Shown here in pieces: positions 8,075 to 18,231 of a DNA stretch of 64,000 bases. The notes below the pieces were generated by a model, which was not told the DNA's origin, did no database searches, and was given only the letters and a program-made list of their open reading frames with translations. Made by a program: the position numbers and the translations under genes. Within the stretch, counting starts at the first letter, position 1, and each line of letters opens with the position of its first letter. This DNA comes from Heliorestis convoluta (lineage in GTDB: Bacteria; Bacillota; Desulfitobacteriia; Heliobacteriales; Heliobacteriaceae). The stretch lies in the NCBI RefSeq assembly GCF_009649955.1, contig NZ_CP045875.1, forward strand, positions 1,345,501 to 1,409,500, in the 5' to 3' direction.

Positions 8075-10762
8075 ATGCTAAATCGAAACAAAAAAATCCT
8101 CACACTTTTCTGTGCTTCTGTACTTTTCCTTTCCACCCCTTTGGTTCAAGCTGCCACATTGCCCTCAGAACTAAAAGGCGTCCCTTACTACCAGAGTCTT
8201 ATCTATAATGCAACCTATACGGATACGCAAGGACACTGGGCTGAAGAAGCCCTCTACATCGCTGGTATCTTTGGACTCCTGAAATCCAACCAGGGCCAGA
8301 TCAGACCTGATGAAGCTTTAACACGCCGAGAAGCCCTCCTAGCCCTGGCCAACCTTGGTGGAACTTTTGAAGAAGTACAAAAAAACCAAGGGGACAATCA
8401 ACGCAATCAAAATGCGTCCGTCGAACCGCTCACTCTCTGGGGACAGCGCCTCATCGAAGCAGCAGCCCAACAAGGTCTTTTTGAAGGTTTTCCACAAGCC
8501 CAAGTAGGACCACAGTCTCCCTACTGGGATGAAGCAATTACCCGTGAAGAAATGGCTCTATGGACAACTCGAACCCTTCAGTTAGAACCGATCTATGGAA
8601 CAGCCCAAGCCCACATTTACAATTTTGATGACTGGCAAAGTATTAACGGTCAGACCCTTCCCTATCTTGAAAGGGCTTTGCAATATGGACTGATTAACGG
8701 CATTGCACAAAACGATCGCTTCTATATGAAGCCGCAACAAGAGATTACCCGTGCTCAAAGCGCCACCATTTTCTTAAACAGCTTGCCCCGAGCTCTTGAG
8801 CAGCAAGAACGCTCCGTCTTTGCCGCTTCCATTGATGACATCGATCAGATCCAAGAGGGACCGGGTGGTGCCATCATACGTCGCCTCCACATCACCACCA
8901 CCACAGGAGAAATGCGCTCAATCGTCCTCTCAGGCCCCCACAAAGATAGCCCTAGAGGTCAAGATATTGCCATATGGAAAAAAGGACCTGCCGACAGCAG
9001 GGCTTTACAACCAGGCGATCAGATTGAAATCTATCCTGCTACAGCCTCAGCCAAGCAGGAAGGAACAGTCAGTCAAAGCGCCCCTGGAGAAGAGAATCAA
9101 AGGATTATAGACAATCCTTCCGTTCCAGAGCACTTTCTCAATACAGACATCCCTATGGACATTCATTTGATTCGAGTTTTACAAAGCAACAGCACCCTAG
9201 AAGGTCTGCTTATGGACTACGATGCTGGCACAGGCTACCTGATCTTGCAAAATGACCAGGGACAACTTCAGCATGGCTACGTCATGGCTGGTGCCACCGT
9301 CCAAATCGGTGCCATCTACCGCAAAATAGAGGATATTCCCAACGGCACCTATCTGACAGCTCGCGCCGTAGCAGATCGTATTGTTGCCATCACGGCTGAC
9401 CTCCCCACAATGCATCCTGGTGCCATACCGGAAGGCAGTAAAGTCCAAGAAGGTCGTATCCGAGCTATCGAAGCACGAGGTCTTCAGATCGTCGACGCGG
9501 AAGGCCGCGAAGTATATTACCCTTTTGCCCCTGCCTTAGAAGTACGGCAGGGACAAGAATTGGCTCGTTTACAAGATCTACGCATTGGCGACCCTGTGAT
9601 TTTGCGCTTTTCCACCTACCAAGGTTATCAAATTGCTCGCATCGAAATCCCCAAAGCCAATCGCCTTGTCGAAGATGTATATCGTGGTACCATCGGCTTT
9701 ATCAACCCCATCACCAAAGTCGCCACCCTACGGAATGTGTACAAATACAGCGGTAGTCGTTGGCAAGTCCAACCAGGGCAAGTACAAGTTCGTGTCAGTC
9801 CAGTGACCTCGTTAGTGCTCAACAACCAAGTCCTTTCAGCCGATACATTTTTAAGAGTAAGCCCCGGTCAATCTATTATCTTCAGCGCAGCCAACAATTT
9901 TGACGGTCTCAGAGCATCTCAGCTGGCCCTTCTTTCTAGTGAAGGAGCAATGATCAACGATCGCATACGCAGCCTTGATATCGTCGGCGGCAGCCTCCGC
10001 CTACAAGTCGACGGCAACTACTTGCATATCGACAACAATACAATTGTCCTACGAGACGGACGCCTTACTGATATCAAAGATTTAGAAGAAGGCGACTCCA
10101 TCATGGCTTATGTCGATGTAACTCGCAGTGGCTACCGAGCTGCCTTCATCGAAACCCACAAAGACATTATCTGGACAGAGCAAAGCAGCGACGGCCTTGT
10201 CCAAGGCTCCCTACTAAGAATTCGTGCAGATGGCGAAATGGAACTACAGCGCTACAGCCGTCACCGCAACAACAGTTGGGAAAACTTTAGCAGTGGAAGC
10301 AGACGCTTCTATATCCAGCCCAGCCGCGACACCCAAATCTACGACTTCCGCGGCCTCATTCCCACGACCATTCCTATCAGCGATTTCCTAACCCAGGGCG
10401 CCCATGGTCAATACAACGGCAGCTATATCCAAAGCTTTGTCCAAGCAGGCCGACCTCTTGTCATAACGCTACACAATACGGCACCCCAACCAGAGAGAGC
10501 ACCACTAGAAAGAACATCCTTAGCTCGCATCAATAGCCTCAATCCTCAGAGCCAGACCATTATTTTTAGAGAAGTTCAAGATTGGAGCGATGCAAGTCAA
10601 CGCTGGACATCCAATCCTGTTACTTTATCACTCCATGCAGAAGAAGCCGTCATCATTCAGAATGACAGAATCATACCCTTTCACCAACTGCGCCCCAACA
10701 CAAAGGTTCTCCTTATCCGCGATCCACAAACCAACGAAGTCCGCTTCATCTTTGTTCAATAA
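8075..10762 (+). CDS. Exported SLH-domain surface protein, 895 aa
   Basis: Signal peptide at residues 1-27 (basic start, hydrophobic core, VQAAT cleavage region). Three SLH repeats follow: YTDTQGHWAEEAL near 48-95, a diverged one near 115-165, and FDDWQSIN...LINGIAQ near 180-235, each ending in an ITR/LTR-type motif. SLH repeats bind pyruvylated secondary wall polymer. The remaining 650 residues are beta-rich with several repeating small beta domains (GxIxxIxxxGLQIVDAEG type). ATG at 8075 has a GGGTGG site; frames further upstream lack a signal peptide. Codon use is C-ending and gene GC is higher than in flanking accessory DNA. Likely an S-layer or wall-anchored protein co-transcribed with the next gene. 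Confidence 0.88.
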   Translation: MLNRNKKILTLFCASVLFLSTPLVQAATLPSELKGVPYYQSLIYNATYTDTQGHWAEEALYIAGIFGLLKSNQGQIRPDEALTRREALLALANLGGTFEEVQKNQGDNQRNQNASVEPLTLWGQRLIEAAAQQGLFEGFPQAQVGPQSPYWDEAITREEMALWTTRTLQLEPIYGTAQAHIYNFDDWQSINGQTLPYLERALQYGLINGIAQNDRFYMKPQQEITRAQSATIFLNSLPRALEQQERSVFAASIDDIDQIQEGPGGAIIRRLHITTTTGEMRSIVLSGPHKDSPRGQDIAIWKKGPADSRALQPGDQIEIYPATASAKQEGTVSQSAPGEENQRIIDNPSVPEHFLNTDIPMDIHLIRVLQSNSTLEGLLMDYDAGTGYLILQNDQGQLQHGYVMAGATVQIGAIYRKIEDIPNGTYLTARAVADRIVAITADLPTMHPGAIPEGSKVQEGRIRAIEARGLQIVDAEGREVYYPFAPALEVRQGQELARLQDLRIGDPVILRFSTYQGYQIARIEIPKANRLVEDVYRGTIGFINPITKVATLRNVYKYSGSRWQVQPGQVQVRVSPVTSLVLNNQVLSADTFLRVSPGQSIIFSAANNFDGLRASQLALLSSEGAMINDRIRSLDIVGGSLRLQVDGNYLHIDNNTIVLRDGRLTDIKDLEEGDSIMAYVDVTRSGYRAAFIETHKDIIWTEQSSDGLVQGSLLRIRADGEMELQRYSRHRNNSWENFSSGSRRFYIQPSRDTQIYDFRGLIPTTIPISDFLTQGAHGQYNGSYIQSFVQAGRPLVITLHNTAPQPERAPLERTSLARINSLNPQSQTIIFREVQDWSDASQRWTSNPVTLSLHAEEAVIIQNDRIIPFHQLRPNTKVLLIRDPQTNEVRFIFVQ

Positions 10763-10816
10763 GGAGGAACCAAATCAAGAGGGCAACAGCCCCTGCCAAG
10801 GAGGTGCCCCACAACA

Positions 10817-12445
10817 ATGCAAAAAGCGATTTCCTTTTTGCTTACACTACTCCTGCTATTTTTCACAGCTGGCACCGCATGGGGAGCATCCAGTCACATG
10901 CCTCTAGAAGGAGGTATTGCCAATGAATATGACTACGAAGAATACATCTTTGTCACCGGCCAACCTGTTCACATGCAAGGCACCGTTCGCGTTACCATCA
11001 GCGCCGGACGCGGTGACACTACAACGACTCGCTTTACCTTTAACCTCAGCGACGCCACAGGACAAAACAAACTAAATCGTTCTACCACCTATGTAGAAAT
11101 GGCTACCCAGCGAGAGGATCAGCAACAAAGTACAAAGACCACACAGTTAGACCGCATCACCGAGACGATCACCATTGACGGTAATCGTTACCAACTTGTC
11201 GATGGACGCAACTTTAAGTCCGTCCTAGTGGACAAGCATCCTGTGGTCAACTACTACAGTGGCAACTGGGAAGGGCGCAAAATCTACAACGTTAACAGGA
11301 ACCAGGGCCGACTCACCGTTGAAAGCTCTGGCCACACCATAGGCTATGATCACAACTGGGGTCGCTCAGAAACACAAAGAATGACCCACCTCTTACAGTA
11401 TAGACCGGTCAACCCAGGCGTTGAAGACAACAGCCCTTTTACCAGCCCCTGGGACGGTCAAGTCGATTACGCCATTAACCTTTCTACAAACCGTCAGGTA
11501 TTGTACCACAACAACGACCCTGTCAATATCAGCTTTAGCGGAGGCTACATCATAAGCGAACAAGGTAGCTCCGCCTCTGTCATCCGTTATGATCTTCCTT
11601 GGATGGCTGAGATAGACAATGAGCCCATCATTGACAATCACTATCGTCATCGCGACGAGCTCCAGCTTTCACTTACCACATCGCCGAAAGTCCATCGCCT
11701 CTATGTACCAAACTTTGAAGATATTCGAAATCACTGGGCTCAATCCTACGTCAATCGTCTCGCAGGCCTGAAAGCTTGGAACGGACACAGCGGCTATTTT
11801 GGTCCTATTCAGCCGATTACACGTCTTGACTTTGCCCGTGCCTTCGTACAAACACTGGGCATTGTCTCCCCAGAAGGACCTTCCGGCATGATCGCCTACA
11901 CAGCAGGTTATCCCAACTTACCCAATCCGGGAGAAAAAGCCCAAGGCCCGAACAGTACCACCAGACCTTCTGCGCGCGATCCTTACAACGGCGCTACGGG
12001 TACACCACGACAATTGGCTGCTGCCTCTAACCCCTCCCCTTTTGCCGATATTACCCCGGCTATGGAGGGTTTTGAAGAAGTACGCCTTGCTCATGCCCAA
12101 AAAATCATGAACGGTGTCAGCGCCACTCGCTTCGACCCCTACGGCTTGCTTACCCGAGAACAAGCGGCCACTTTAATCGTCCGCGGTCTGGGCCTGATAG
12201 ACCTCGCACCTGCGGGCTTTACCTACAGTCCCTTTTACGACGATCATCAGATCAGTCCCTGGGCCCGCGATTCTATCTACGTGGCCCAAGAACTTGGCAT
12301 CTTAACAGGCGATAACTACGGCTACTACCGACCACAAGAAGTAATGACCAGAGCAGAAGCAGCAGCTCTTCAAGTCAAAGCGATAGAATTCCTTCAATAT
12401 GATCTAAAGCATGATTATCGTGACAGGCTGCTCAATCTTTTCTAA
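10817..12445 (+). CDS. Exported SLH-domain surface protein, 542 aa
   Basis: Signal peptide MQKAISFLLTLLLLFF...WGASS, then about 270 residues of beta-rich, Thr/Asn-rich sequence without a recognised domain, then three C-terminal SLH repeats: FEDIRNHWAQSYV, FADITPAMEGFEEV and FYDDHQISPWARDSI, each closing with a TR-x-x-AA motif. Order is opposite to the upstream SLH protein (anchors at the C-terminus here). AAGGAGGTG precedes the ATG. The 54-bp gap to the upstream gene and a shared terminator point to one operon; the two may form one surface structure. Confidence 0.88.
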   Translation: MQKAISFLLTLLLLFFTAGTAWGASSHMPLEGGIANEYDYEEYIFVTGQPVHMQGTVRVTISAGRGDTTTTRFTFNLSDATGQNKLNRSTTYVEMATQREDQQQSTKTTQLDRITETITIDGNRYQLVDGRNFKSVLVDKHPVVNYYSGNWEGRKIYNVNRNQGRLTVESSGHTIGYDHNWGRSETQRMTHLLQYRPVNPGVEDNSPFTSPWDGQVDYAINLSTNRQVLYHNNDPVNISFSGGYIISEQGSSASVIRYDLPWMAEIDNEPIIDNHYRHRDELQLSLTTSPKVHRLYVPNFEDIRNHWAQSYVNRLAGLKAWNGHSGYFGPIQPITRLDFARAFVQTLGIVSPEGPSGMIAYTAGYPNLPNPGEKAQGPNSTTRPSARDPYNGATGTPRQLAAASNPSPFADITPAMEGFEEVRLAHAQKIMNGVSATRFDPYGLLTREQAATLIVRGLGLIDLAPAGFTYSPFYDDHQISPWARDSIYVAQELGILTGDNYGYYRPQEVMTRAEAAALQVKAIEFLQYDLKHDYRDRLLNLF

Positions 12446-12456
12446 ACCCATATAAA

Positions 12457-12519
12457 GGGACGGTTCTACTGTGTTGTTAGCCTACAGGCATAACACAAAA
12501 GAACCGTCCTCTTTTTTTG
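12457..12519. terminator. Long GGGACGGTT hairpin ending the SLH operon
   Basis: GGACGGTTCT pairs with AGAACCGTCC, and an inner stem (TGTGTT...AACACA, TTAGCC...GGC-TAA) extends it; seven T follow. The outer sequence GGGACGGTTCT...ACACAAAAGAACCGTCC is a repeated type of hairpin; a relative lies at 16600-16628. Confidence 0.8.
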
Positions 12520-12699
12520 CGATGGATAATTTGCTGAAGTTCCACTTGATAGGCATGTCCAAAAAGGTCCATTTATTGATATAATGATCAAGTTTACGAT
12601 AATATAATTTTTCATTAGCAAATGAGTGATATGCCCCTATCAACGCTTTTTCAAACAAGAAAAACGCTTTAAATATAGAAGAAAAGGAGTTGTAGAAAG

Positions 12700-15600
12700 G
12701 TGAATTCTAGCTTATTTTATAAAACCATCGTAGAACAGTTACCCTTCGCTTATGCCTATCACAAGATACTATATGATGTTCAGGGTGCACCAATTGATTA
12801 TGAATTGGTAGAAGCTAACAAAGCTTTTGAGAACATAACATGTTTACAGCGGAAAGACCTTATCGGAAAAAAATTGACAGAAACAGAACTTATCAAAAGC
12901 GAACGGCACTGGCTAGATACTTTGGCTCAAGTGGCAAAAAACCATGAAAGAGCCTGTTTTGATTATTATTCACCACAACTCCATCGATGGTACGAAGTTA
13001 CGGTTTATAGTCATGAAGAAGGCTACCTTGCAACTATTTTTCACGAGACGACTCGCTGGAATAAAAAGGAAGGAGAGATAAGGTTAGAGAACCAGCTCTG
13101 TGTGATTTTAGGCACCTGGGAATGGAACATCCAGACGAATGAATACTTTCTCAATGAGCGCTGGGCAGAAATGCTTGGCTATACCCTTAAAGAATTGATA
13201 CCCTTTGACGTTCAAACCTGGACAAGCCTGATCCATCCACAGGATTTACAAGAAGTTCAAAAGCCAATGAAAGCGGTAATGGAGAAGGAACAGGAATACT
13301 TTGATGTTGAAATTCGCATGAAGCACAAAGAAGGTCACTGGGTCTGGGTACAAACTCGAGGAAAGGTCATCAGTTGGACAGCCGAGGGGAACCCTCTGCT
13401 CATGAGTGGTACCCATACAGACATTACAGAGCGAAAAAAGATGGAAGAAGCGCTACTGGAAAAGCAGAGAAGGCTTTCCATGGCACAGTCTTTCTCTCAT
13501 ATTGGTGCTTGGGAATATGATATCAGCAATGGACGCCTTTCCTGGTCCAAAGAGTGTGAAGCCCTTTTTGGTCTGGAAGAGGGAGAATTTGAAGGCACTT
13601 TTGAGGCCTTTCTCGATCGAATTCATCCTGAGGACAAAGCATATGTGCAGACAGTGAATCAACCTATTACAGAATATAAAGAAGGAACCATCCTTTATTA
13701 TGAACACCGGATTGTTAAAAGGTCAGGGGAAGTTCGCTGGATTCGAGAGTCTGCTGGTGTCGAGACCAATGAAGAAGGAGAACCGATTTGCATCATTGGT
13801 TTTGCCATAGATATAACAGAGACAAAAGAAGCAGAAGCAAAAATAGCCGAACGAGATCAGCTCTTGACAAAATTTTCTCAGCAAGTACCTGGTGCTCTCT
13901 ATCAGTATCAGATGTACCCCGATGGTTCTTCCCGTATTCCCTTTGCCAGCAAAGGCCTTTGGGAGATTTGCGAAGTGAAGCCGGAAGAAGTCAGAGATGA
14001 TGTTAGCAAGATCATGTCTCGAATCCATCCTCATGATTACCAATCATTCATAGACTCTATTCAAGAGTCCTTTGATAATAACTCCATCTGGTCTAACGAA
14101 CATCGAGTGTTGCTACCAACGAAAGGACAACGTTGGCTGCGTGGGGTGGCGCAGCCTGAAAAATTAGCAGATGGCTCTATGTTATGGCATGGCTTTTTAG
14201 CCGATATTACTGAAAATAAGAAAATGGAGGAAGCTCTACGAGAAAGGGAACATTATCTAAATGCCTTGATATCGAATACGCCTGCAGTCATCTATTCCTA
14301 TACCATTGATGATGACGGGAAAATAGAACTAAAATATATTAATCAAAATGTAGAAAAAGTTTTAGGCTTTAAGCCCCATGACTTTATTGGAAAGAACATA
14401 GAATTTTGGGCCAGCCATGTCCATCCAGAAGACCTGAAAAACCTTCAGGAAAAGCTATCCGGGAAAGAAATGGTCAATGAGTATCGATTCCAAGATAAAC
14501 AAGGAGAATATCATTGGCTCTATGATCAGCAAAGGGTTTTTAAGCGGGAAAAAGGTTGCACAGAAATCGTCGGCACTTGGTGGAACATTACTGATCGAAA
14601 GCAAGCAGAAGAAGCCCTGCTAGAAACGAACGACCATCTAAAAAGAGCTATGAGGCAAGCAAAAGCAGCTAACAACGCTAAAAGCCAGTTTCTGGCCAAT
14701 ATGAGTCACGAAATACGTACTCCTATGAATGGAATACTCGGCTTCTTGCACTTGCTAGAAGAGACGGAAACGACGCAACAACAGGAAAAATATATAGACT
14801 ATATCAAAACATCTACGGAAAATCTGTTAAACGTCCTCAACGATATCTTGGACTTGTCAAAAATTGAATCGAGCAAGATAGAAATAGAAGAAATTTCTTT
14901 CGACTTGCGCTCCACCATCGAAGCAGCTGTAATTCCTTTTGCCCAACAAGCTTATAGCAAAGGTGTGACCTTAAGTCTTCTGGTGCAACCATCGGTGCTT
15001 CAGCAAGCCAAGGGTGACCCTACTCGACTGAGACAAGTGCTCTCCAATTTGGTAAATAATGCTGTGAAATTTACCAAGAGGGGCACAGTTACTGTAGAAG
15101 CCAAGCAACTAGAAGAAAGTGATAGTACCAGCACCCTTCAGTTGATCATTAAAGATAGCGGCATTGGTATGCAGGAAGAAACTCTACAAAAGCTTTTTAC
15201 ACCCTTTTATCAAGCAGACAGCTCTAACACCCGAACCTACGGAGGGACAGGCCTTGGTCTAGCGATTACCAAAAACCTATTAGATCTGATGGGAGGCTCC
15301 ATAGAGGTAGAAAGTATCTATACTGTGGGAAGTACTTTTACCATTACGCTGACCCTGGACAAATGTCATGACATCGCCCGAGAAGCGATCGATCATCACG
15401 CTCTGCGAGGCAAACGTATTCTCATCGTAGATGATAATGACCACAACCGAGAAATTCTGCGCATCTACCTAGAAGAAGCCGGTGCCGTCGTGGAGGAATC
15501 ATCTAATGCACCGGAAGCTTTGGTCTTACTCGTGAAAAATGGCAAAGAACAGATAAAATACCACGCCGTTATTATTGATGAACAAATGCCCCATATGAGT

Positions 15601-16569
15601 GGTAGTGATCTGGCAATCACCTTGAAGAATATTCCATCTACAAAAACACTTCCTCTGTGTCTCTTAACTTCTGTGGTAGGTTACAACAACGCCCAGAAAT
15701 CACAGGAAGTTGGCTTTTCTGCTTATCTGACCAAGCCCATTAGAAGGCAGGAGCTTAAGGATGCCATAGCCAGCTTATTTTCAAAGAACATGAACAACAA
15801 AGAGAAGCAACATCCCTCTCTGATCACCCGTCACACAATACGAGAAGCCCAAAGCCGACAAAGGCTTAAGGTGTTGGTAGTAGAAGATCAGGCTATTAAC
15901 CGAGAGTTGACAGTGCAACTCTTACAAAACAAAGGCTTTAGCTGTGATGTCGTAGAAAATGGTTTAGAAGCAGTAAAAGCTTGTATCAAAAACCCCTATC
16001 ACATTGTCTTAATGGATTGTCAAATGCCCATTATGAACGGTTATGAAGCAACCCAAAAAATCCGACAGATGAAAGAAATTCATCAGCCAAAAATCGTGGC
16101 CATGACAGCCTATGCTATGAAATCTGATGAAGAACGATGTCTGGCCGCCGGCATGGATGGTTATCTAAGTAAGCCCATTGATTTTAGTCTTTTTAATTCA
16201 ATTTTACAAAAATCTTTTGATAACATAGAACCTCTGAACGAAACAGAGCAGAGAAGCGAAAAGGATAGTAACTATAAAAAAGCGATTACCTATATCGTTG
16301 AGGAATCAGGACTCGATCAAAAAGAAGCAGAAGAGCTCTTAGCCAAAGGAGTCACACGAATCAAAGAACTAATCGTGCTGATCAAAAATGCTCTGGAGAA
16401 AAATGAGACCTTAGAAGCGTCAAGAACTCTGCACACTCTAAAAGGCATCGCCAAAAATCTCCAATTAAAAGAGATCGCAATAAAAGCACTTGAAGGAGAA
16501 GAAGCGTTGGCCAGAAAAGACGGGCTAAAGCTAAAGCCTTTGTTGAAAGAAATAGAAGAAAGCCTTTAG
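12700..16569 (+). CDS. Five-PAS hybrid sensor histidine kinase with two REC domains and Hpt
   Basis: Soluble 1289-residue phosphorelay protein with no membrane segment. Order: PAS domains near residues 5-120, 130-250, 255-378, 385-510 and 520-645 (three end in the usual D-I-T-E motif); HisKA with the phospho-His at 670 in MSHEIRTPMNG; HATPase with LVNNAVKFT, DSGIGMQ and GGTGLGLAI; REC1 with Asp960 (IIDEQMP); REC2 with Asp1106 (LMDCQMP); and a C-terminal Hpt with His1245 in TLHTLKG. All phosphotransfer residues are intact, so a full His-Asp-His route is possible. GTG start with AAGGAG ten bases upstream. It stands alone between two GGGACGGTT hairpins with no response regulator next to it. Signal unknown; PAS_3 types often sense redox, ligand or light. 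Confidence 0.93.
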   Translation: MNSSLFYKTIVEQLPFAYAYHKILYDVQGAPIDYELVEANKAFENITCLQRKDLIGKKLTETELIKSERHWLDTLAQVAKNHERACFDYYSPQLHRWYEVTVYSHEEGYLATIFHETTRWNKKEGEIRLENQLCVILGTWEWNIQTNEYFLNERWAEMLGYTLKELIPFDVQTWTSLIHPQDLQEVQKPMKAVMEKEQEYFDVEIRMKHKEGHWVWVQTRGKVISWTAEGNPLLMSGTHTDITERKKMEEALLEKQRRLSMAQSFSHIGAWEYDISNGRLSWSKECEALFGLEEGEFEGTFEAFLDRIHPEDKAYVQTVNQPITEYKEGTILYYEHRIVKRSGEVRWIRESAGVETNEEGEPICIIGFAIDITETKEAEAKIAERDQLLTKFSQQVPGALYQYQMYPDGSSRIPFASKGLWEICEVKPEEVRDDVSKIMSRIHPHDYQSFIDSIQESFDNNSIWSNEHRVLLPTKGQRWLRGVAQPEKLADGSMLWHGFLADITENKKMEEALREREHYLNALISNTPAVIYSYTIDDDGKIELKYINQNVEKVLGFKPHDFIGKNIEFWASHVHPEDLKNLQEKLSGKEMVNEYRFQDKQGEYHWLYDQQRVFKREKGCTEIVGTWWNITDRKQAEEALLETNDHLKRAMRQAKAANNAKSQFLANMSHEIRTPMNGILGFLHLLEETETTQQQEKYIDYIKTSTENLLNVLNDILDLSKIESSKIEIEEISFDLRSTIEAAVIPFAQQAYSKGVTLSLLVQPSVLQQAKGDPTRLRQVLSNLVNNAVKFTKRGTVTVEAKQLEESDSTSTLQLIIKDSGIGMQEETLQKLFTPFYQADSSNTRTYGGTGLGLAITKNLLDLMGGSIEVESIYTVGSTFTITLTLDKCHDIAREAIDHHALRGKRILIVDDNDHNREILRIYLEEAGAVVEESSNAPEALVLLVKNGKEQIKYHAVIIDEQMPHMSGSDLAITLKNIPSTKTLPLCLLTSVVGYNNAQKSQEVGFSAYLTKPIRRQELKDAIASLFSKNMNNKEKQHPSLITRHTIREAQSRQRLKVLVVEDQAINRELTVQLLQNKGFSCDVVENGLEAVKACIKNPYHIVLMDCQMPIMNGYEATQKIRQMKEIHQPKIVAMTAYAMKSDEERCLAAGMDGYLSKPIDFSLFNSILQKSFDNIEPLNETEQRSEKDSNYKKAITYIVEESGLDQKEAEELLAKGVTRIKELIVLIKNALEKNETLEASRTLHTLKGIAKNLQLKEIAIKALEGEEALARKDGLKLKPLLKEIEESL

Positions 16570-16599
16570 CAGAAGGCTACCTTGCATGCAAGTATTACT

Positions 16600-16628
16600 C
16601 AGGGGACGGTTTGTTGAACCGTCCCCTG
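16600..16628. repeat. Perfect GGGGACGGTT hairpin after the PAS kinase
   Basis: CAGGGGACGGTT and AACCGTCCCCTG form a 12-bp perfect stem with a 5-nt loop. T-richness after it is weak, so it may be a repeat-family hairpin as much as a terminator. It shares the GGGACGGTT core with 12457-12519, and the two bracket the kinase gene. Confidence 0.65.
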
Positions 16629-16647
16629 ATATCTTTATATCCTAACA

Positions 16648-18231
16648 TCACAAATTTCCAGCACGAAACTCTTGTACAATATAATCCGCCGTCCGCCAAG
16701 CCAGTGCCATGGCCGTCAAAGTGGGATTGGAAGCGCCAGAAGTGACAAAGACTGACGTATCAGCAAGAAAAAGATTCTTATGATCATGACAACGACCCCA
16801 GCCATCAACAACAGAATCAGTAGGATTGCTACCCATGCGACAACCACCCAGCATATGAGACGTATCAGGGCTAATGAGCTCCACACGCCCGCCTGCTGCT
16901 TCTAGTACCTGTTTGCACATAGCCACGGCAGCTTCAATCACTTTCCGATCGTTATCGCCATAGGAAAAGGTCACCACAGGAGAAGGAAGACCCACTTCAT
17001 CTTTCTCATCAGACAGCGTGATTGTATTGTTCATCTGCGGCAACACTTCTCCCACTATGGTTAAGCGAGCAAAGTAGTTATAATCACGAGCCATTTCCCG
17101 CAAGTGCCTTCCCCAAGCGCCTGTTGCTTTCGTTACAATCTTCATAAAAGCAAGAGGCCGTGACCCATGGGCATGAATCGAAAAGCCGCGAGCACGGGAT
17201 CCATCACCGGGAGACTCATAAAAATCTTGAGTCGTTGTCAGAATCGGCGTGCCCTTGTAGGGCAAAATTTCTTCAGAAAAACGGGCCACCACTTCATGAC
17301 CTGAATGAACCATAAAGCACTTGCCGACCATACCACTGCGATTTGCCAAGCCTTGTGGATGGCGACCATCGGCAGACAGTAGCAGCAACCGAGGCGTTTC
17401 GATGGCCGAAGCGCATACAACAACGGCTTTTGCACGTTGCCGATACTCTTTGCCTTGGAAAAGAAAAGCCACACCTTCTACTCGATCGTCTTTGTTAACA
17501 AGAATGCGATGAACCATAGAGCCATGACGCAATTCTACGCCCGCGTCAAGAGCCCGCGGTATATGGTGAATCAATGTAGAGAATTTCGAATTGGGCAAGC
17601 AACCTTGGGCACAAAAACCTCGATTAATACAAGGTGGACGACCTTGGAAAGGTGCTGACAAAATGGCCAAAGGGGCTACAGAACTTTGAATCCCCAGCTT
17701 TTCACAACCAATCCGTAATACCTGATGCGTTGCTGCCACAGGCTCACGAGCTGGATAGGGATAGGGCCCATGAAAACCTCCCCAAGGATAATGCTTGGGC
17801 CCTGAGACAGGAATTTCTTTTTCTAGCTGCTCATAGTAGGGCGCAAGATCTTCATAGGTAATCGGCCAATCTTCACCAACACCATCAATGGTCTTCGTTC
17901 GAAAATCAGAAGGAAAAAAGCGAGGAACGACAGCCGTAAAATGATTGGTACCACCACCAACACCAGACCCAGAAATATTATGACCCAGTTCTGGCGCATC
18001 CGAACCCGCTGTCAAGCGATGAAAACGCCAAGCCGTTTTGCGCATATGCAATTCATCGCTAACAAAATCGCGACTCACTTCCCAGTAAGGGCCCGCTTCG
18101 AATAAGACAACAGAAAGACCGGCTCGGCCTAGCTCCTGTGCTACAACAGGCCCCGTAGCGCCAGCACCAACAATAACAACGTCAACTTCTTCATTTAGGT
18201 TACGCCAGGGAAGACCGGTCTCATGGTTCAT
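16648..18231 (-). CDS. GMC-family FAD-dependent dehydrogenase (large subunit)
   Basis: N-terminal FAD dinucleotide site VVIVGAGATGPVVAQELG with the acidic end of strand 2 (FEAGP), a GSGVGGGTNHF segment, and the C-terminal catalytic block SHMLGGCRMG plus SNPTLTAMALAWR, as in gluconate-2-dehydrogenase-type and related membrane-linked alcohol/sugar dehydrogenases. Its ATG overlaps the TGA of the small-subunit gene by four bases, so the two are coupled. The third subunit of the classic complex, a c-type cytochrome, is absent; the small membrane protein at 18892-19284 may take the anchor role. Substrate is unknown. Confidence 0.9.
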   Translation of the reverse strand: MNHETGLPWRNLNEEVDVVIVGAGATGPVVAQELGRAGLSVVLFEAGPYWEVSRDFVSDELHMRKTAWRFHRLTAGSDAPELGHNISGSGVGGGTNHFTAVVPRFFPSDFRTKTIDGVGEDWPITYEDLAPYYEQLEKEIPVSGPKHYPWGGFHGPYPYPAREPVAATHQVLRIGCEKLGIQSSVAPLAILSAPFQGRPPCINRGFCAQGCLPNSKFSTLIHHIPRALDAGVELRHGSMVHRILVNKDDRVEGVAFLFQGKEYRQRAKAVVVCASAIETPRLLLLSADGRHPQGLANRSGMVGKCFMVHSGHEVVARFSEEILPYKGTPILTTTQDFYESPGDGSRARGFSIHAHGSRPLAFMKIVTKATGAWGRHLREMARDYNYFARLTIVGEVLPQMNNTITLSDEKDEVGLPSPVVTFSYGDNDRKVIEAAVAMCKQVLEAAGGRVELISPDTSHMLGGCRMGSNPTDSVVDGWGRCHDHKNLFLADTSVFVTSGASNPTLTAMALAWRTADYIVQEFRAGNL

